From Phellopilus nigrolimitatus (Eukaryota; Basidiomycota; Agaricomycetes; Hymenochaetales; Hymenochaetaceae), in assembly GCA_021029095.1 (NCBI GenBank), contig JAJOHG010000095.1:1-64000 (forward strand): a DNA stretch of 64,000 nucleotides, in the 5' to 3' direction. A model generated the notes under the pieces. It ran no database searches. It saw only the letters and a list, made by a program, of their open reading frames with translations, and was not told where the DNA came from. Both the position numbers and the translations under genes were made by a program. Below are positions 45,095 to 56,069 of the stretch, piece by piece (the first letter of the stretch is position 1; each line of letters begins with the position of its first letter).

Positions 45095-46384
45095 ATGAAC
45101 GGCATTCCAGGGGGCATTTTCGCCAAAAGGTCGCGTCGCCAGATGAAGGGGACTCAAACCAGAAGCAGGATCGTTCTTGGTCGTTCCACAAGCTGTAGCG
45201 TTGCGAGCATTGCTCAAGACAATACTGCGTATGACCGCGCTTTGTCGAGTAAAATCAGGGTATATCGCCAACGTGCTCGGGCCGACAAGCCCGCAAAGCA
45301 CAAATCTACTGTCTTCAAAGACGCCGACGTCGACGACGACATCGATGGAATGAATGCCGGACATTATGGGGCTGAAGATGGCTTCGACTTCAGGGACTTT
45401 AAACGTATCGTGGTAGCTGAGATGCCCGTCGCTAGCGAGCGATTCCGCAAGGCCATGGACGCTCAGAGGACCAACAGACTCTCCGCCACAAACAACAGAA
45501 CCTCCGCTGCTGCTACCAACGCACATTCGAACGACGGTGTCTATGTAGCTGAGGCGGGGGGCGCCGTCACCGACCGCATCACTGCGCAAGACAGCATCCC
45601 GGAGGACAACGGTGCCTCCTCCACAAGAAACAACACAAAATGCCGCGCCGAGTTGGCAGGTGATTCAGCTGGCGGGGACGGTCAGCCAATCGAAGAAGCC
45701 ACAGTCTTTAGGGACTCTGTAAGCCAAGACCTTAGAAAAAGTAAGCAGAAACATCTTCGTTTTCTGCCCAACTGCTTGCTGATGAGCAATGTCTGCGATC
45801 CCTCAGATTCGCCTTCCAACGCAGATGAAAAAGTCCCTCGAACAAAGGGAGTTAATACCAAGAGGGCGAAGGTGGGTCTAGCCACTCGCGTGGCCAGGAA
45901 CGAGCCTCAAGCCGCCCAGCCCATCGACAACACGACGGAAGACACTAGTCCGCGAACGCGGGCCAGAACGAAAGCCACACAACCCGACAATCCAACCGTC
46001 GGCGCAACCGCCACCGTTTTAACCGACGCGCCCGCCGCTTCCACTGCGCCTGCCAACCCCACTAGCGCACGCGTTCGGAAGCCAGTGCGCAAGACGCGCC
46101 AAAAGACAGTGCAAGCACCAGTCGCGCCTCCTCCAGTGACAGCGCCGCCTGCAGAGCCGGCCGATCCGTCCAAAACGCGGACACTTCGAAGCAAGAGGAC
46201 GTGTGCTCTTGAGGTGCCCAAACCAAAGCCCCGTACCCGCCGCATGGCGCAGCAGACTGGCGCTCTGTCGTCTGAAGAGGCGGGCAAACTAAAGAGAAAA
46301 CCAACAGCAGGACAGAAAAGGCGCCGCGATGATGACGACGCAGAGACACCTGCTCCGACGAAACGGCGCAAGCCCGCGCACTAG
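45095..46384 (+). CDS. Basic low-complexity protein of unknown function, intact copy
   Basis: A single 429-residue frame. The N-terminus MNGIPGGIFAKRSRRQMKGT is followed by a more ordered stretch (MNAGHYGAEDGFDFRDFKRI, VVAEMPVASERFRKAMDAQR). A long Ala/Thr/Pro/Lys-rich region then ends in KRRRDDDDAETPAPTKRRK. The basic clusters suggest a nuclear, nucleic-acid-associated protein, but I recognise no family. A short frame after the stop (to about 46510, ending in PPVPRQA) is conserved between the two copies, so a frameshift or intron near 46375 may hide the true C-terminus. The inverted paralogue at 12.9-14.3 kb is frameshifted. Confidence 0.65.
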   Translation: MNGIPGGIFAKRSRRQMKGTQTRSRIVLGRSTSCSVASIAQDNTAYDRALSSKIRVYRQRARADKPAKHKSTVFKDADVDDDIDGMNAGHYGAEDGFDFRDFKRIVVAEMPVASERFRKAMDAQRTNRLSATNNRTSAAATNAHSNDGVYVAEAGGAVTDRITAQDSIPEDNGASSTRNNTKCRAELAGDSAGGDGQPIEEATVFRDSVSQDLRKSKQKHLRFLPNCLLMSNVCDPSDSPSNADEKVPRTKGVNTKRAKVGLATRVARNEPQAAQPIDNTTEDTSPRTRARTKATQPDNPTVGATATVLTDAPAASTAPANPTSARVRKPVRKTRQKTVQAPVAPPPVTAPPAEPADPSKTRTLRSKRTCALEVPKPKPRTRRMAQQTGALSSEEAGKLKRKPTAGQKRRRDDDDAETPAPTKRRKPAH

Positions 46385-47440
46385 TTCGAGTCCGCATCCG
46401 TGGTACCGACACCGACACCTGCGCAGGAGAACACTCCAACATGACAACAGAGCTGCTCGCGCTGCTCAACGCCGTCGATGCCGCCCCACCCGTGCCCAGG
46501 CAGGCATGAAACAACGCGGGTTGATGGGGTAGTATTAACGCGGGACCGATGAGGGCAAGCGTCGACGCACTCTTCAGGTTTCTGATTCGAAATTTTATCT
46601 TTTTATCTTTTCTTTCTTTCATACTGCTTTCTCAAAGGAATCATACCTTTGCATTTGCTTTCGTACACGCCTTCGAGGTGCCCCGGCATCATTTCCAGAT
46701 GTTCCTACCTATTCATTTTTTTCTGTATACCATACCTTTCACTAGATAGCGGGATGGATTAGTTTATTTTATTATTATTTTTGTTCAATGTTTGTCTGCA
46801 TACCTGTTTAAAATATATAATATCGTGTTGCTCGTCGCTCGCAGTCCGCGTGCCGAGGGCGTTTCTCCGCGGATAGGTTTGAACCATGGCAGCTGCGCAG
46901 CGCGTTGAAGAGGAGAGTTAAACACAAAATGAGATACGGAAGAGTTCCTTCGCATTTCTCGCTCTCACATACCACGGCCTCTCGCCAGCTGACATGCCCC
47001 ACCCATCTCTACGACAGTATTTAACTCACATGCATGCCTCTATCTCTTCACCGCCCTCAACCGCAACTTGGTTTCTCGTCCGATCGGCAACTTCGAGTCC
47101 TTGTCGCTTGCCACCTCGCATGTGCCGCCGTAATGGATCGTCTGCGCCTCGCAAACGTGCTGAACGTCCTTTAAATATAGCATCGAGGAGAGGGATGACT
47201 GGCTGGTGCAAACAGTCGGTCGAGCGGTTGCCGTCGCGGCAAACTCAAAGCACGGTACTCCGTGTGCAAGACCACCATAGGCTGGAAGCGATACCCGAAC
47301 GGAGAAGATGGAGCATGCGTGCTCGTATCCCCTCGACCTCAGTGCGGTCTCTCCGCGCCAAATGTACTGAGGCAGTGAGGTCTGCACGAGAATTACGCGG
47401 CATAGACTCAGCAAGTGAAGAAAAATCGGACGGTTCGACC

Positions 47441-47700
47441 TTAGAAACATGGTGCAGGTTGGCACTGTCTTTCCTGGAAAGCGTGAACGTGCCTAGTTGT
47501 GGAAATCCGAGGCACGTTCGCCTTCAGACTGTCCGCCTTTTCGAGCATCGCCGTCTCACCATAGTGCTTCTGGATGCGCTGGTTGTGCGAGGCGCTCATA
47601 ACTCTCAGCTCGTCACCTACCCGAGCCAAAAGTTGGGACTTGGCCTTTGCTAGCACTCTTCTTTGCCTGCCTGATGAAAGCCTTGAGGCCTAGCGCTTCA
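47441..47700 (-). pseudogene. Cytosine deaminase relic, inverted twin of 11587-11860
   Basis: Minus-strand translation gives VGDELRVMSASHNQRIQKH, then GETAMLEKADSLKANVPRI. This corresponds to exon 1 with the N-terminal part scrambled and the SAIL-H segment deleted. No exon 3 remains. It occupies the same relative position as the left-arm relic, so it predates the inverted duplication. Confidence 0.78.
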
Positions 47701-48622
47701 TCAACTTCTAGTGGTAGTCGAGTGGTATGGTACAATCGGCCAATGGCCGTCGATACATGCTGGTCGTGTTCATTATACAAAATAAAGTAGCCATAGCTTC
47801 AAGTAGGAGAATGGAGTAACTGCGGTAGACAGTCCTGGTTGCGCGTGCACAGACCGATGGCGTGCTGTAGAAGTGCAAATAGCTGAGAGCATTTTTCCCT
47901 TTGCTTGCGTTGAAAATGTGGGCTTTTGGGAGAGGCGACAGCCATGTATTTGTGTATGCCGCAGGCGCGCTCAGCGCGCGACAGCACTTGGACTGTTTTC
48001 TGCGTTGCTCTTCTCGCCCTCCGCATTTGGGTCAGGTCATGTGTCAGTATGTTGGAATTTGTGCGAACCCTCAAAAACTGTTTCGGGGTAACGGACAAAT
48101 CGGGTAGATTAGTAAGCGACTAGCATATAGGCCGACTGTCTGTAACTTGCTATCTATCGCGTTTGCCCACGGCCCACCACCGCCAACGGGACAAACGGAA
48201 CCCTCTGTGTGCGACTGCTGGCGACCTCGCCCCTCGTATTTCAACACAGTAGGCATGCTTTGCACAGAGCCAGTAGGCGCTCGGCACAACCCACTTCTTC
48301 CTTGAGTATTTCTTTTATTTGAGTAATAAGTTCTCCTCAAACCGTCGTTTACTGTAAGATGATGTCAACAGCAAAATTCAGTGGCCTTAGGTACAGAATG
48401 ATGAAAAAATAAATAATAAGAGCAATGAATATTATAGTAACTGATCGAATCTCGGCGCATTCTGAGTTGCAGATGAGTAATATATATGTCGAAAACTGCA
48501 CAGAGAACTAGAGTACTGCAGACATGACGAGGAGACAAGACAAATACGTGCGGCTGTATGGAAAACGCGTCAGAAATATACATGATTGAGAAACGTCGCA
48601 AACTCAACTGTTCTCTTGTTCA

Positions 48623-51600
48623 TCATGCTCCGATATGAATCAAATTAACCCATCTCTCGACCGTAATACCCCGCTTCTTTCGCAAGCCCTGGATCGTTTC
48701 ACGAAGAGCCCTCGCAGACCGCTTGAATCCCAACTCAGGTGAATCCTCCTCCGCAAACATACGCTTATAAAATCCCTTGGCGATGAAAGGCCCATCGTCA
48801 TCAGCCATCGCCCACATTGTACCGATTACACTTCGAAAGCCGCAAAACTGCATGGCAGCAGCGAGATGAAGCACTTCCTCGCGTGCCCCGTCAACAATCT
48901 GTCCCGCACTGTGACAGGCGGATAGAAATGCGAATTCAGCATTCGGTAGATTGGATTGAATGATGTCGAGCAAAGTGAGACGATCTTCGCCGAAAAGCTT
49001 GAACGCGTGCAGGAAGGGTTCTTTGGAATTTAATTTACCATGGCAGGCAAAATGTACCCAGTCATGGTCACGAATATTGTCGATAACCACTTTGCGCGTA
49101 GCTTGCTCGCGAACAAGACATTTGACAAAATCTCTCTTCCTCCGTATGGCACGAACCTCATTTTCTACTTCGAGGAGAAGTTTATCAGGCAGAGCAACAA
49201 CGAGGAGTCGTGGCCGTCCAATGTCGGGTCTCCTAATCCCAGGCTTGGACTTCCGAGCATTGATCAAGGCTGTGAGCGTCGGGGTGTACGAAGAGATGTA
49301 ATCATCTGAGAGATACTGATTTCTGTCATTCTCAACGCGAATTGGCCCTGCCGCATGAAAAGGTAGAGCAGATAAGAGAGACGTGGGGCACCACCAGATA
49401 CGAGTCTGTTTCTCGATTCCCAGCTCGCCCAGCTTCTCGACCACCCGGGAAACCACCCGGTTCCACAACGACTCCAACACACTCTCAATACCCGCATCAC
49501 ATTTATCCGGCTCCGTCATTTGGAGTGCAGTCTTAAGGTCTTTCACAAGCGAGGGGCCGTTGTGGTCGAAATCAGAATCCAGTTGGATATTGACAGGCGG
49601 GCGATCATGAAGAACAATAAGAGCATCGGAACGATATTTGCTGTGGCTGACGATGATGACGGGACCCTCGACAGCAGCCTCTCGAAGAACGCTAAACCGT
49701 CGGGCTCGTAGAAAGTCTTCAAATCCTGATGTCGCACGAATCTCTGTGACGACGTCCTCCAATTGGGATGCAAGACGCCGCTTTCGAGAATACATTTCAT
49801 CCACGAGTTTCTGCGATGCACCCGTCGCGATATCCTGTGCGACCAAAGTATTTGACTTCGACTCGGATGAAGTGGTGAGTGATTCCAGTTCACGGCTGGT
49901 ATTTAGGAACCTGTCTGCCAAGCCTTCGTCGACTTTTGCAAGCTGATCCATCGGTGTCCTGAGGCCGCGTAACTGCGACCAGATAAGTGCTCTTCCTTGT
50001 TCGAGCATCTCGACAGCCTGAGCCACTTCACCGACCTGTATAGCATATGAGGCCGCATCCGAAGCGAGTGTTGGATATCCGTTTTTACCGAGAAGAATCT
50101 TATGCTGCATATGCACGGTAGGAGTGATGACGAGGAATTTCTCGAGGAGCGACAGAGCGACACGGTAAGCTTTTAGAGTGGAATCATGACGCTGTGATCG
50201 TGCTAAAGTCACCCAAGCCACTGCTACTAAAAGCCGCGTTAGCGTATTGGAGAAGACATGATCAGCGCCTTCTTCAAGATAACGAAGAGACTCCTCAAGA
50301 TCATCTATCCGACCTGTCTGCTCAAAATGAGTGTGCATGGCTCCTGCAATATTATTTAGCGATGAGGAGCGATCAGGGTGTCCAGGAGGACGCAGTTCTA
50401 GTGCGTCGCGATGGAGGACAATGGCCTCCTCGAGATCCTCCATCCGACCGGTCTGCTCGAAGCGAGTCTGCACGGCATTTGCGAGGTTTTTGATCGATGT
50501 GGAGCGAAGTGGGTGTCCAGGAGGACGCAGTTCTAGCGCCTCGCAATGGAGGACAATGGCCTCATTAAGATCCTCCGCCCGACCGCTTATCTCAAACCGA
50601 TTCCGCACGGCTATTGCAAGATTATTTAACGATGAGGAGCGATCAGGGTGTCCAGGAGGACGCAGTTCTAGCGCGTCGCGATGGAGGACAATGGACTCCT
50701 CGAGATCCTCCATCCGACCGGTTTGCTCGAAACGAATCTGCACGGCACCCGCGAGGTTGTTCATTGATGAGGAGCGACCAGTGTGTCCAGGAGGACGCAG
50801 TTCTAGTGCGTCGCGATGGAGGACAATGGCCTCCTCGATATCCTCCATCCGACCGGTCTGCTCGAAGCGAGTCCAAACGGCATTCGCGAGGTTGTTGAAC
50901 GATGAGGAGCGATCAGGGTGTCCAGGAGGACGCAGTTCTAGCGCGTCGCGATGGAGGACAATGGCCTCCTCGAGATCCCCCATCCGACCGCTTTTCTCAA
51001 ATCGAGTTTGCACAGCTACTGCAAGATTATTTAGCGACGAGGAGCGATCAGTGTGTCCAGGAGGACACAGTTCCAGGGCGTTGCGATGGAGGACAATTGC
51101 CTCCTCGAGATCCTCCATCCGACCGGTCTGCTCGAAGCGAGTCCGCACGGCACCTGCGAGGTTGTTGAACGATGTGGAGCGAAGTGGGTGTCCAGGAGGA
51201 TGCAGTTCTAGTGCGTTGTGAAGGAGGACAATGGCCTCCACGAGATCCTCCGTCCGACCGGTCTGCTCGAAGCGAGTCTGCACGGCACCTGCGAGGTTGT
51301 TGAACGATGTGGAGCGAAGTGGGTGTCCATGAGGATGCAGTTCTAACGCGTCGCGATGGAGGGCAATGGACTCCTCGAGATCCTCCATCCGACCGGTCTG
51401 CTCGAACCACGTCTTCACGGCATTTGCGAGCTTGTTTAACGATAAGGAGCGAAGAGGGTGGCCAGGAGGACGCAGATCTAGCGCACCGCGATAGAGCAAA
51501 ATAGACACCTCGAGATCATCCATACGACCGGCCTTCTCAAACCGAGTGAACAGAGAATTTGCAAGGAAGTCCAGCCCGGAACGAGAAGGATCTCCTGGCG

Positions 51601-51637
51601 GAAGACGATTTAGCATTCTACGTCTAACGGCATCCAT
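48623..51637 (-). CDS. TPR-CHAT protein, long copy (1004 residues)
   Basis: A single open frame starts with MDAVRRRMLNRLPPGDPSRS. It has eleven 45-residue TPR-like units (TRFEQTGRMEDLEEA / HRDALELRPPGHPDRSSS / NNLANAVQ), a helical linker (EVAQAVEMLEQGRALIWSQL), a coiled region (SRKRRLASQLEDVVTEIRAT) and a C-terminal CHAT domain. The putative catalytic His is in DWVHFACHGKLN and the Cys in EFAFLSACHSAGQ. CHAT domains are caspase/separase relatives; TPR-CHAT proteins act as proteases in bacterial defence (Craspase) and are abundant but unstudied in mushrooms. A protease or cell-death role is inferred. Upstream exons are possible, since some relatives carry N-terminal modules. Confidence 0.88.
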   Translation of the reverse strand: MDAVRRRMLNRLPPGDPSRSGLDFLANSLFTRFEKAGRMDDLEVSILLYRGALDLRPPGHPLRSLSLNKLANAVKTWFEQTGRMEDLEESIALHRDALELHPHGHPLRSTSFNNLAGAVQTRFEQTGRTEDLVEAIVLLHNALELHPPGHPLRSTSFNNLAGAVRTRFEQTGRMEDLEEAIVLHRNALELCPPGHTDRSSSLNNLAVAVQTRFEKSGRMGDLEEAIVLHRDALELRPPGHPDRSSSFNNLANAVWTRFEQTGRMEDIEEAIVLHRDALELRPPGHTGRSSSMNNLAGAVQIRFEQTGRMEDLEESIVLHRDALELRPPGHPDRSSSLNNLAIAVRNRFEISGRAEDLNEAIVLHCEALELRPPGHPLRSTSIKNLANAVQTRFEQTGRMEDLEEAIVLHRDALELRPPGHPDRSSSLNNIAGAMHTHFEQTGRIDDLEESLRYLEEGADHVFSNTLTRLLVAVAWVTLARSQRHDSTLKAYRVALSLLEKFLVITPTVHMQHKILLGKNGYPTLASDAASYAIQVGEVAQAVEMLEQGRALIWSQLRGLRTPMDQLAKVDEGLADRFLNTSRELESLTTSSESKSNTLVAQDIATGASQKLVDEMYSRKRRLASQLEDVVTEIRATSGFEDFLRARRFSVLREAAVEGPVIIVSHSKYRSDALIVLHDRPPVNIQLDSDFDHNGPSLVKDLKTALQMTEPDKCDAGIESVLESLWNRVVSRVVEKLGELGIEKQTRIWWCPTSLLSALPFHAAGPIRVENDRNQYLSDDYISSYTPTLTALINARKSKPGIRRPDIGRPRLLVVALPDKLLLEVENEVRAIRRKRDFVKCLVREQATRKVVIDNIRDHDWVHFACHGKLNSKEPFLHAFKLFGEDRLTLLDIIQSNLPNAEFAFLSACHSAGQIVDGAREEVLHLAAAMQFCGFRSVIGTMWAMADDDGPFIAKGFYKRMFAEEDSPELGFKRSARALRETIQGLRKKRGITVERWVNLIHIGA
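50290..51610 (-). repeat. 135-bp tandem TPR-encoding units (x11)
   Basis: Eleven near-identical 135-bp units encode the TPR array. Homogeneity at DNA level, including silent positions, points to recent expansion or gene conversion. Confidence 0.9.
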
Positions 51638-51949
51638 CCGTACGAGTCACGGCAACTGCGAGGATGAACACGAATGTTGATCGATCATGGTACTCAATAT
51701 CCTGGAAATATACTCACGCCGGGTTTGAAGGATATAGTTGCCTATACTGAAAATTTCCGCGCTCTGTACAGTAAGACACAGGAAGGATTAGTGCAATTCA
51801 TCGGCGAGTAAGGGCGATCCTACCTCTGTCTGTTTTGCTACGACAGTCTCAAGTAAAATGTTACGCGAGGCTGCAAGTGTGTCCGTAGGCTATGAGCATC
51901 AGAGGAAGTATTCAGCGCAGTTCAAGGTGCTATTGACGATGCTAGATAT

Positions 51950-53500
51950 CGCTCACCTTGTACTTTCCTACGTTGTTTTTTATCGAATTTTGTCGAATTT
52001 TAGATAGTTCTCGAATTGCGGAGACCACTTGACATCGACAGGAGGAAAGGGTCGAGCGTGAGCGTGAAAGCAGCGCTCTCATGGTGTCCCCGGATTTATA
52101 GCGTGTTGACTTCAACTTCCGCAAACTTCGAACCATTTGAAAAGCGAGGCCGAATGTTGCCGAAATCTAAAACCCAGATACATGTCCATATATCAAACAA
52201 CGAGGCTTTACTGTCCTCAGCCTTTATTGCGAAGGTGGGCAGCACGTTGTAAACAAGCACGTACCTGGCTTTACTTGTATCATCTGCCCATTCTCGTCGC
52301 GCGGTCGTTGTTTCCTCTGCCGCCCTCCCCGATGGGCAACACCTGGCAAATAAAGAGACAAGATTAGTAATCCTTCGGCGACGTTTAATCAAAGGCCTTG
52401 AGAATGGTTCAAGCCTGTCTTACACCGCCGATAGTTAACGTCCTTGGGACTACGACTGGTGCCAACACGAAATCATCACGAGGAAAAAAGAACAAGAACT
52501 TACCGCCTCACCAAGGACGCATCCTTGTTGTGTTTGCCGGAAGCGCAGTGTATTTGATATGGCCATTCGAGACTCTGGAGTATCACATCTCAGAGAAGCC
52601 GTACGCTTCTTCGTGCAATGCAGTCCGTGTATCGATTCATGCTGTATGTGCATCTCAACCTTTTACGGCTCACCGGTATCTTCATTCTACCCCTTTCTAA
52701 AGTAACCAGAATCATCGTATCGAACTCAAACAACAAAATTAGAGATGACTTGCTTTCAATGCTCACTAATGAACTTCACTCCTGATCATCGATAACGATG
52801 ATCTCGACATCCTGTGAACTCAACGCACTTAGGAAATCGACGTTCTCGCAGACGAAGACCCGCGATGTTGTAAGGAAGCAAGGGAGTCCATTTTTATAGC
52901 AAGGAAGGCCGGCGAGGTATATGGGCTTGATGATGGTCGGATGGTCCCGCGTCTAAGCGCTGTTAAACGAGCGTATCCCAATGCTCGCGATACTTGCGGA
53001 CACGCGTCTTGATGCGTTATTGAGCTTGAGCGTGCGGAAGAAATTTGTCGAGAGTTGGCTCCAGCGCAGAAGTCGCAAGGGTTGAAGAAGAGTTAGAAAC
53101 ATGGGATAGAGGTTGTCATTGTCTCGCCTGAATAGTGTATACGAGTATGAAAGGCTCGTCAACGCGCGCCGTCGTAATAAAAGTACTTTATGCTTACGAT
53201 CGTGGGGTTTTGAGACACATTCGCCTTCAACATGTCCGTCTGATTGAGCGTCGCCATCTCGCCGTGCAGGATAGCTGAGTGCTACTGGATGCGCTGATTG
53301 TGCGGAACGCCTATAACATTCACCTCGCCGCTAGTACTCGTCTGTTCGACAATTCCGATACCGAGCACATCGTCAAACATTCCGGTCATGATTTTAGACA
53401 TAACGCGGTCGTGGTGGTCGTGGTGGTCGTGGTGGTGGTTTATGGTACAATCGACCGACGGCCGTTGGTACTGGCCCTTACCGAGTGAGTATCCCCGCGT
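51950..53500 (-). repeat. Segment duplicated at 62.94-64.0 kb (deaminase plus snoRNA-like block)
   Basis: Starting near 52005 (GATAGTTCTCG, ..CACTTGACATCGACAGGAGG), the sequence aligns in the same orientation with 63010 onward. It includes a degenerate snoRNA-like core at 52435-52480 (C box GTGATGA and CCAGTCGTAGTCCCAAGGAC; D box lost) and the deaminase relic. The segment appears to be an older copy of the deaminase locus. Confidence 0.65.
52953..53420 (-). pseudogene. Cytosine deaminase relic
   Basis: Minus-strand frames show MFDDVLGIGIVEQT, a deleted middle, EVNVIGVPHNQRIQ, a stop, then HSAILHGEMATLNQTD. The HGE motif survives, but there are stops and the region between DVLG and GEV is shortened. 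Decayed exon-3-like sequence follows. It is not functional. Confidence 0.78.
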
Positions 53501-53699
53501 CCGGGTTTGAAATTTACAGTAGCCTAGCTTCGAGAAACGATTCAGCAGGAGGGGGGTCCTCTGGTAAGTAAAAAAAGGAAAAGCAGAGTAGAATATATCT
53601 GAATACTGTAGTTCCACACCATTATTCTCATACGATATAACCCCTTCGCAGGAGTAGAGAGCGCTGGCCTCTGCCATGCACGAGCTCTTCGTGATCAGG

Positions 53700-55101
53700 T
53701 GATCAGGACATGGACAGGGCGTCTCCAGCAAATCCAGCACATCATCGTCGACCCCGACACCCGCGACGCCATTCATAACAAACTGGAAGACGGTCCTGGT
53801 CCTCCCCGACGGCGCGCGCCTCCGACCTCGCGCGCACAGACAGCTTCTCGCTCATCGCGCCGACGCGTGCCCCGTGCTCGCCCTCCGCGCGCCGCCCCGC
53901 GATGATGCGCTGGCCCCATCCGTCGTCGGCGTGCCCAGCGCGAGCGCAAACCTAACACCGGCGTACCCTGTCCTCGAGCTCTTCTTTCCGGCCTCGGAGA
54001 AAAGTCCAGAGACGGTCGCGTTGGATGATTTATGGCAGCTATCTACGTGATCTGGGCGACAATGCACACGCAGGAAATCATATCCGTCGTGGTCGCCCCG
54101 TCCCTACCGAACGCGGCCGACCTCGCGGGGTCTCTCCTCCGCTCCGGGCTCGCAGGCGCGCCCTCCCTTTTCGCCTCCCCCTCAAACGAAACCGAAAGAG
54201 AAGACGCGTCACCCGAGCTCTTCCTCGACTGAGAGACCTTCTGGTAGGGTGCCGACACAGGCTCCGCGTGGGACATCGCGCGCTCGACCACGCGTCCTTC
54301 ACGCGCAGCAACTGCTCCGCCCGGCGGCCCGCTGCTCTACGCCCGCTACTGCACGCCCGTGCGCGCGGTGCTCGGCCTGCATGTCTTGGACCTGGGGAGC
54401 AAGGACGACATGGACGCGTTCCACCGCTGGATGAACGACGAGCGCATGAATAGCGGATGGGGCAACTAGGGCAGTTGGGCGAAGCTCGTGGAGTATGTGA
54501 GGGACGTCGTGGACGACCCGCATGTGCTGCCGCTGATTATGAGTTGGGACGGCGCGCGGATGGGCTACGTCGAGCTCGTGTGGATAAAGGTACGCCCGTT
54601 GTTTTCCCGTCGAAAGGAGCTGTCCCTGATAGCTGGCGAAACAGAACCATGTCGCGTCGTACGTCCCCGCCAACGCGCAGGACTACGACCGCGGGCTGCA
54701 CGTCCTCGTCGACGAGGACAGGTTCCGCGGGCAGGCGTACTGTGCGTCCCCCTACCTCCCCTCTTATTATCATTCTCTCCCTTTGCCTAACTACATAATG
54801 CACGCGGATTACACACAGCACAGACGTGGTTCCGCTCGGTCACGCATTACATCTTCCTCGCGGAGACGCGTCGTCGGCGATCCGAAGCGCGCGAACGCGC
54901 GGCCGCGATCGTCCGCACGTCCGCACGTCCGTCGACGCGGGCATGCACCTCAAGACCGTACGTCCCCTGCCCCTCCTTGTGTGCGCAAAAAACTAAGGAC
55001 GCGCACTCTATTTCTTGCAGTCGTTCTACTTCCCGTACAAGCACTCCGTGATGACAATGACCCTCCGCGAGCGGCTGTTCAAAGAGGATGTGTTCCATTG
55101 A
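53700..55101 (+). pseudogene. Broken copy of the SidF-like acyltransferase gene
   Basis: It parallels 41475-43006 over its whole length: LQQIQHIIVDPDTRDA, a shortened N-terminal half, FHRWMNDERMNSGWGN then a stop, HVLPLIMSWDGARMGYVELV, and the final exon FYFPYKHSVMTMTLRERLF ending at 55101. Several in-frame stops, deletions and lost splice phases exclude function. Divergence from the intact gene is moderate, and intron positions are retained, so it is a segmental copy. Confidence 0.87.
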
Positions 55102-55317
55102 GCAGAGCGTGGACTGGCGTCCGTGAATGCGCGACAGCAGTCCGCTACGTCATGAAAGATGTCCGTACGCCGCCATTGCTTTTGCATAGTATGCGATAAC
55201 CTTGGAATGAACTCGGAGGCAATTGTTGTTTGTTTGAATGTCGGGGCATTAAAGAAAAGAGAATGTGGAGTTCCAGATGGAGGCCTCTCCAGTCGGTAAA
55301 TTAAAGTAGTCGTGCTT

Positions 55318-55570
55318 TATGTATGGTATTATCGGCCGATGCCCGTCGTACTGGCCCTTATCGTATGAGTAGAAATTACAGCAGCTACAGCTTCAAGAGA
55401 CAACATATAAACATATTGGTAAATGTCATACATTCTGGACGAATGGAAAGTACTGTGGTAAGTGAAAAACAAAAGAGAGGAAGACTCGTTAAACATGAGG
55501 ATTGTATTCGTGCGAAAATCCTTTTACCACGCGTAAGGGAGCGCTGCAGTCTTCTCTTTAGGACCTAAAT
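55318..55570 (-). repeat. Orphan copy of the deaminase upstream region
   Basis: It contains the TATGGTATTATCGGCCGATG block, AAATGTCATACATTC and TTCGTGCGAAAAT, in the same order as upstream of the 44.4-kb deaminase copy. No deaminase coding sequence adjoins it. Confidence 0.6.
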
Positions 55571-56069
55571 GACCGGGTACAGTCGGTCCGAAGACACTGT
55601 ACTAGTTTAGATCTGAAGTTCTTTCCGCCTCACGTTCAAGGTCTGAGTCCCAGTGAAAAGTCACTCGTGTGAAATCGAGCCGTATCGTAGCAGATCGTAG
55701 ACAATCTTGTGTATTCGATTCAAATCGAGTGAACTCGGATGGGCTGTGTTGCGACTCAATTTAGACGTCTGATTTTCCGTTGCAACTTGCTCAGGAGATC
55801 GACGCGAATGAGAAAATTGGCTAAGTTAAAATAAATTTGCCCAACGAACTGCACACACGGCTTATGTAAATTGAGAATGTCCCACAACTCGCAACACATC
55901 AATCAGTCGTTCGAACAGTCGAACTCGCTCGAACTTGTGCTCTTGTGCACAATTCCTCTCACGTGCTGAGTTTCGTACTCCGCTACCCTCCGCCAAAAAT
56001 TTCACGGTTTTCACTCGGGTGACAAGACTTCTCTCCACCATCGACCTCTGCAGCAAAAGGCGATGCACG

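Larger units (their letters stand above)
43550..51200 (-). repeat. Right arm of the large inverted duplication
   Basis: This is the inverted counterpart of 8.36-16.12 kb. From the outer end it carries CHAT, deaminase relic, basic-protein gene, deaminase copy and snoRNA-like unit. It has only one snoRNA-like unit against three in the left arm and 11 against 5 TPR units. Here the basic-protein and CHAT genes are intact, whereas in the left arm the deaminase is. Confidence 0.8.

Noticed and set aside
50331..51410. Plus-strand 296-residue frame antisense to the TPR repeats
   Set aside because: It is the complement of the 135-bp TPR units. The minus strand has the full TPR-CHAT architecture.
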